A DNA stretch of 5,744 bases from DATFGK01 sp046712825 (GTDB lineage Bacteria > Actinomycetota > AC-67): the NCBI GenBank assembly GCA_046712825.1, contig JBKKCR010000104.1, positions 1 to 5,744 of the forward strand, read 5' to 3'. Positions within the stretch are counted from its first letter, which is position 1. Every line of letters starts with the position of its first letter. Of this stretch, positions 3,951 to 5,744 are shown in pieces. The position numbers and the translations under genes are program-made. The notes beneath the pieces are model-generated. The model worked only from the letters and a program-made list of their open reading frames with translations. It was not told the origin of the DNA and did not search any database.

Positions 3951-5744
3951 CGATCAGGGCGTCCAGCGCGACCGCGCGGTCGGGGAGCGCGAGGAGCGGG
4001 TTGATGTCGAGCTCGGCGATGTCGTCGGACAGGTCCATCGCCAGGCGCTGCACCTTCATGATCACGTCTACGATCGCGTTCAAGTCCGCCTTCGGGCGGC
4101 CTCGTGCACCCTTCAGCAAGGGGGAGCTTCGGATCTGCTGGATCATCCGTTTGGCCTCGTCCTTGCCGAACGGCGGGACTCGGAACGTGACGTCGCGGAA
4201 GACCTCTACCGCGATGCCGCCGAGCCCGAACATCACCGCCGGCCCGAACAGCTCGTCCTGCACGACGCCGACCACGGTCTCGACCCCGCCGGAGATCTGC
4301 TCGCAGACGAGGACGCCCTCCGCTTCGGGCGCCGCATCCATGAGGGCCGAGTACGCCTCTCGCGCCTCGAGCTCGGTGGTGATCCCGACGCGCACCAGTC
4401 CGCGATCGGACTTGTGTAGCAGTGTCGACCCCGACGCCTTCATCACGACCGGGAACCCGATCCGGCTCGCCGCGCGCCCGGCTTCGGCCGAGAAGCTCAC
4501 CAGTTCGTCCCGCGTGACCGGGATGCCGTACCCGGCGAGCACCTGCTTCGAGCGGAGCTCGGACAATGCGCCGCTCGGCGCGAGCAACCCGCGCACGTCG
4601 CGCGCGGCCGCCGACTCCCCGCCGGGGACCTTCTTGAACGGCGAGTGATACCGCTCGCGGAACGCGTGGTAGTCGAGCCAGGACTTCACGGCGGTGAGAC
4701 AGTTACGCGCGGAGCGGAACACGGGGAGCTGCGACTTGAGCAGGACCTCCTTGTATCCCTCCTCGTGTGCCGTCGGCGATCCCCAGATCACGCACACCGG
4801 CTTGTTCGTCCGCGACGCGGCCTCGACCAGGTCGCGCGCCAGCTTGTCGGAGATCGGCGAGAACGAGCCCGCGATCGGCGCGATCAGCACGGCGACGTTC
4901 GGATCGGCGAGGATCGCGTCGAGGATCTTCGGGCCGCGCTCGTCGCCGGTCGCGATCCCACCCGAGTCCACCGGATTCGACACGCGCAGGAACCCCGGGA
5001 TCCATTCGCGCAGCTTCGCTTGCGTCTCTTTCGTCAGCTCCGGCACGCGCAGTCCGACCGACGCCGCCCAGTCCGCCATGTGTGAGCACGTCCCGCCGGA
5101 GATCGAGTAGATGGCCACGCCGTCGCCGGTCGGAGGCTCCGACCGCGCGAGCATCGCCGACACGTCGGCCAGCTCGTCGAGCCCGTCGACGCGCGTCACG
5201 CCGAACTGCTCGAGAACCGCCCCGGTCACGGCGTCGCTCCCGGCGAGGTGCCCAGAATGCGACTGCGCCCACGACCGCCCGAGATCCGACCGTCCAACCT
5301 TGATCATGACGATCGGCACGGCGCGCTCGACCGCGTGGTCGGCCGCGAGCATGAACGTGCGTCCGTCCTTGAAGCCCTCGAGGTAGCATGCGATCGCGCC
5401 GACGTCGGCCCGGTCGGCGAACGCGCGGATGAAGTCGGCGGACTCGAGGTCGGACTCGTTGCCGGTCGGCGCCCACCCGGCGAGCGCGACCCCGTTCTCC
5501 TGCGCCTGGTAGATCGGCCGGCCCTGATGACCCGACTGGGTGATCAGCCCGATCCGGCGTCCGGGGAGCTCGTCGCGGAACGGCTGGAACATGTTGAGAG
5601 GCGTGTTCGGGCCGAGCACGTGGATGCTGCTGGTCGCGATCAGATCCTCGAGCTCCTGCTGCTTCGCCGCGCCTTTCTTGCCCGTCTCCGCGAAGCCGGC
5701 GGTGAAGATCACCACGAACGGGATCTTGGCCGCGACCGCCGACC
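3940..5744 (-). CDS. ADP/NDP-forming acyl-CoA synthetase (acetate-CoA ligase family), N-terminus missing
   Basis: About 600 residues are visible; the frame is open to the window edge (S-A-V-A-A-K-I-P-F-V before the GTG at 5715), so the true start lies outside. The family usually has ~700 residues, so most of the N-terminal CoA-binding domain is missing. The middle is the succinyl-CoA-ligase-like region, with S-H-S-G-H-L-A-G-S-D-A whose His (codon 5259-5257) matches the phosphohistidine region of the family's usual S-H-T-G-A-L-A-G motif. The last ~210 residues are an ATP-grasp domain: S-K-Q-V-L-A-G-Y-G-I-P-V-T, F-P-V-V-M-K, L-L-H-K-S-D-R-G-L-V, E-V-F-R-D-V-T-F-R and the terminal E-L-D-I-N-P-L-L. 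Such enzymes interconvert acyl-CoA plus ADP and phosphate with the free acid plus ATP and CoA in the cytosol. The acyl substrate cannot be told from sequence. The stop lies 28 nt before the XRE gene. Confidence 0.9.
   Translation of the reverse strand, partial: SAVAAKIPFVVIFTAGFAETGKKGAAKQQELEDLIATSSIHVLGPNTPLNMFQPFRDELPGRRIGLITQSGHQGRPIYQAQENGVALAGWAPTGNESDLESADFIRAFADRADVGAIACYLEGFKDGRTFMLAADHAVERAVPIVMIKVGRSDLGRSWAQSHSGHLAGSDAVTGAVLEQFGVTRVDGLDELADVSAMLARSEPPTGDGVAIYSISGGTCSHMADWAASVGLRVPELTKETQAKLREWIPGFLRVSNPVDSGGIATGDERGPKILDAILADPNVAVLIAPIAGSFSPISDKLARDLVEAASRTNKPVCVIWGSPTAHEEGYKEVLLKSQLPVFRSARNCLTAVKSWLDYHAFRERYHSPFKKVPGGESAAARDVRGLLAPSGALSELRSKQVLAGYGIPVTRDELVSFSAEAGRAASRIGFPVVMKASGSTLLHKSDRGLVRVGITTELEAREAYSALMDAAPEAEGVLVCEQISGGVETVVGVVQDELFGPAVMFGLGGIAVEVFRDVTFRVPPFGKDEAKRMIQQIRSSPLLKGARGRPKADLNAIVDVIMKVQRLAMDLSDDIAELDINPLLALPDRAVALDALIVAR

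Noticed and set aside
5713..5715. GTG at 5715 as the start of the acyl-CoA synthetase
   Set aside because: The frame remains open to the window edge with family-like sequence (K-I-P-F-V-V-I-F-T-A-G-F), so this codon is an internal Val.

Overview
The window is GC-rich and almost fully coding, and every supported gene reads on the minus strand. I would place it in a high-GC bacterium, most likely an actinobacterium. The reasons are the multiple LipJ/Rv1900c-like cyclase fusion genes, GTG starts, 4-nt ATGA/GTGA gene overlaps and near-leaderless promoter candidates. This placement is inferred from gene content and style, not from a marker gene. No gene-free stretch approaches 300 bases; the longest gap is 47 bases (3038-3084).

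In transcription order (right to left) there are three blocks. (1) 5744-3940 is the C-terminal part of an ADP/NDP-forming acyl-CoA synthetase, cut by the window edge. (2) 3911-3085 is a two-gene module, an XRE-type helix-turn-helix regulator followed by a small AbiEii/MNT-like nucleotidyltransferase. The two are joined by a GTGA overlap and preceded by a perfect inverted repeat lying on a promoter-like sequence, so the module looks like an autoregulated toxin-antitoxin-type pair. (3) 3077-1 is a cyclase operon. It starts with a TTGACA promoter candidate and a 46-codon ORF that is an in-frame internally deleted remnant of an alpha/beta-hydrolase-cyclase gene. An intact alpha/beta-hydrolase-class III cyclase fusion follows, then a double-hotdog (thioesterase-like)-class III cyclase fusion, then the first codons of another gene leaving the window.

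The main points of interest are in block 3. Two adjacent nucleotide cyclases carry different acyl-enzyme-like N-terminal domains and different purine-specifying residues (Lys/Asp versus Asn/Asp). The hydrolase domain has lost its Ser and His catalytic positions, which suggests a ligand sensor rather than an enzyme. A third paralogue is reduced to its first ~32 and last ~14 codons but is still translationally linked to its neighbour by an ATGA overlap. An inferred working model is a small operon that couples the state of acyl/ester metabolites to cyclic nucleotide production. No substrate can be assigned from sequence alone.
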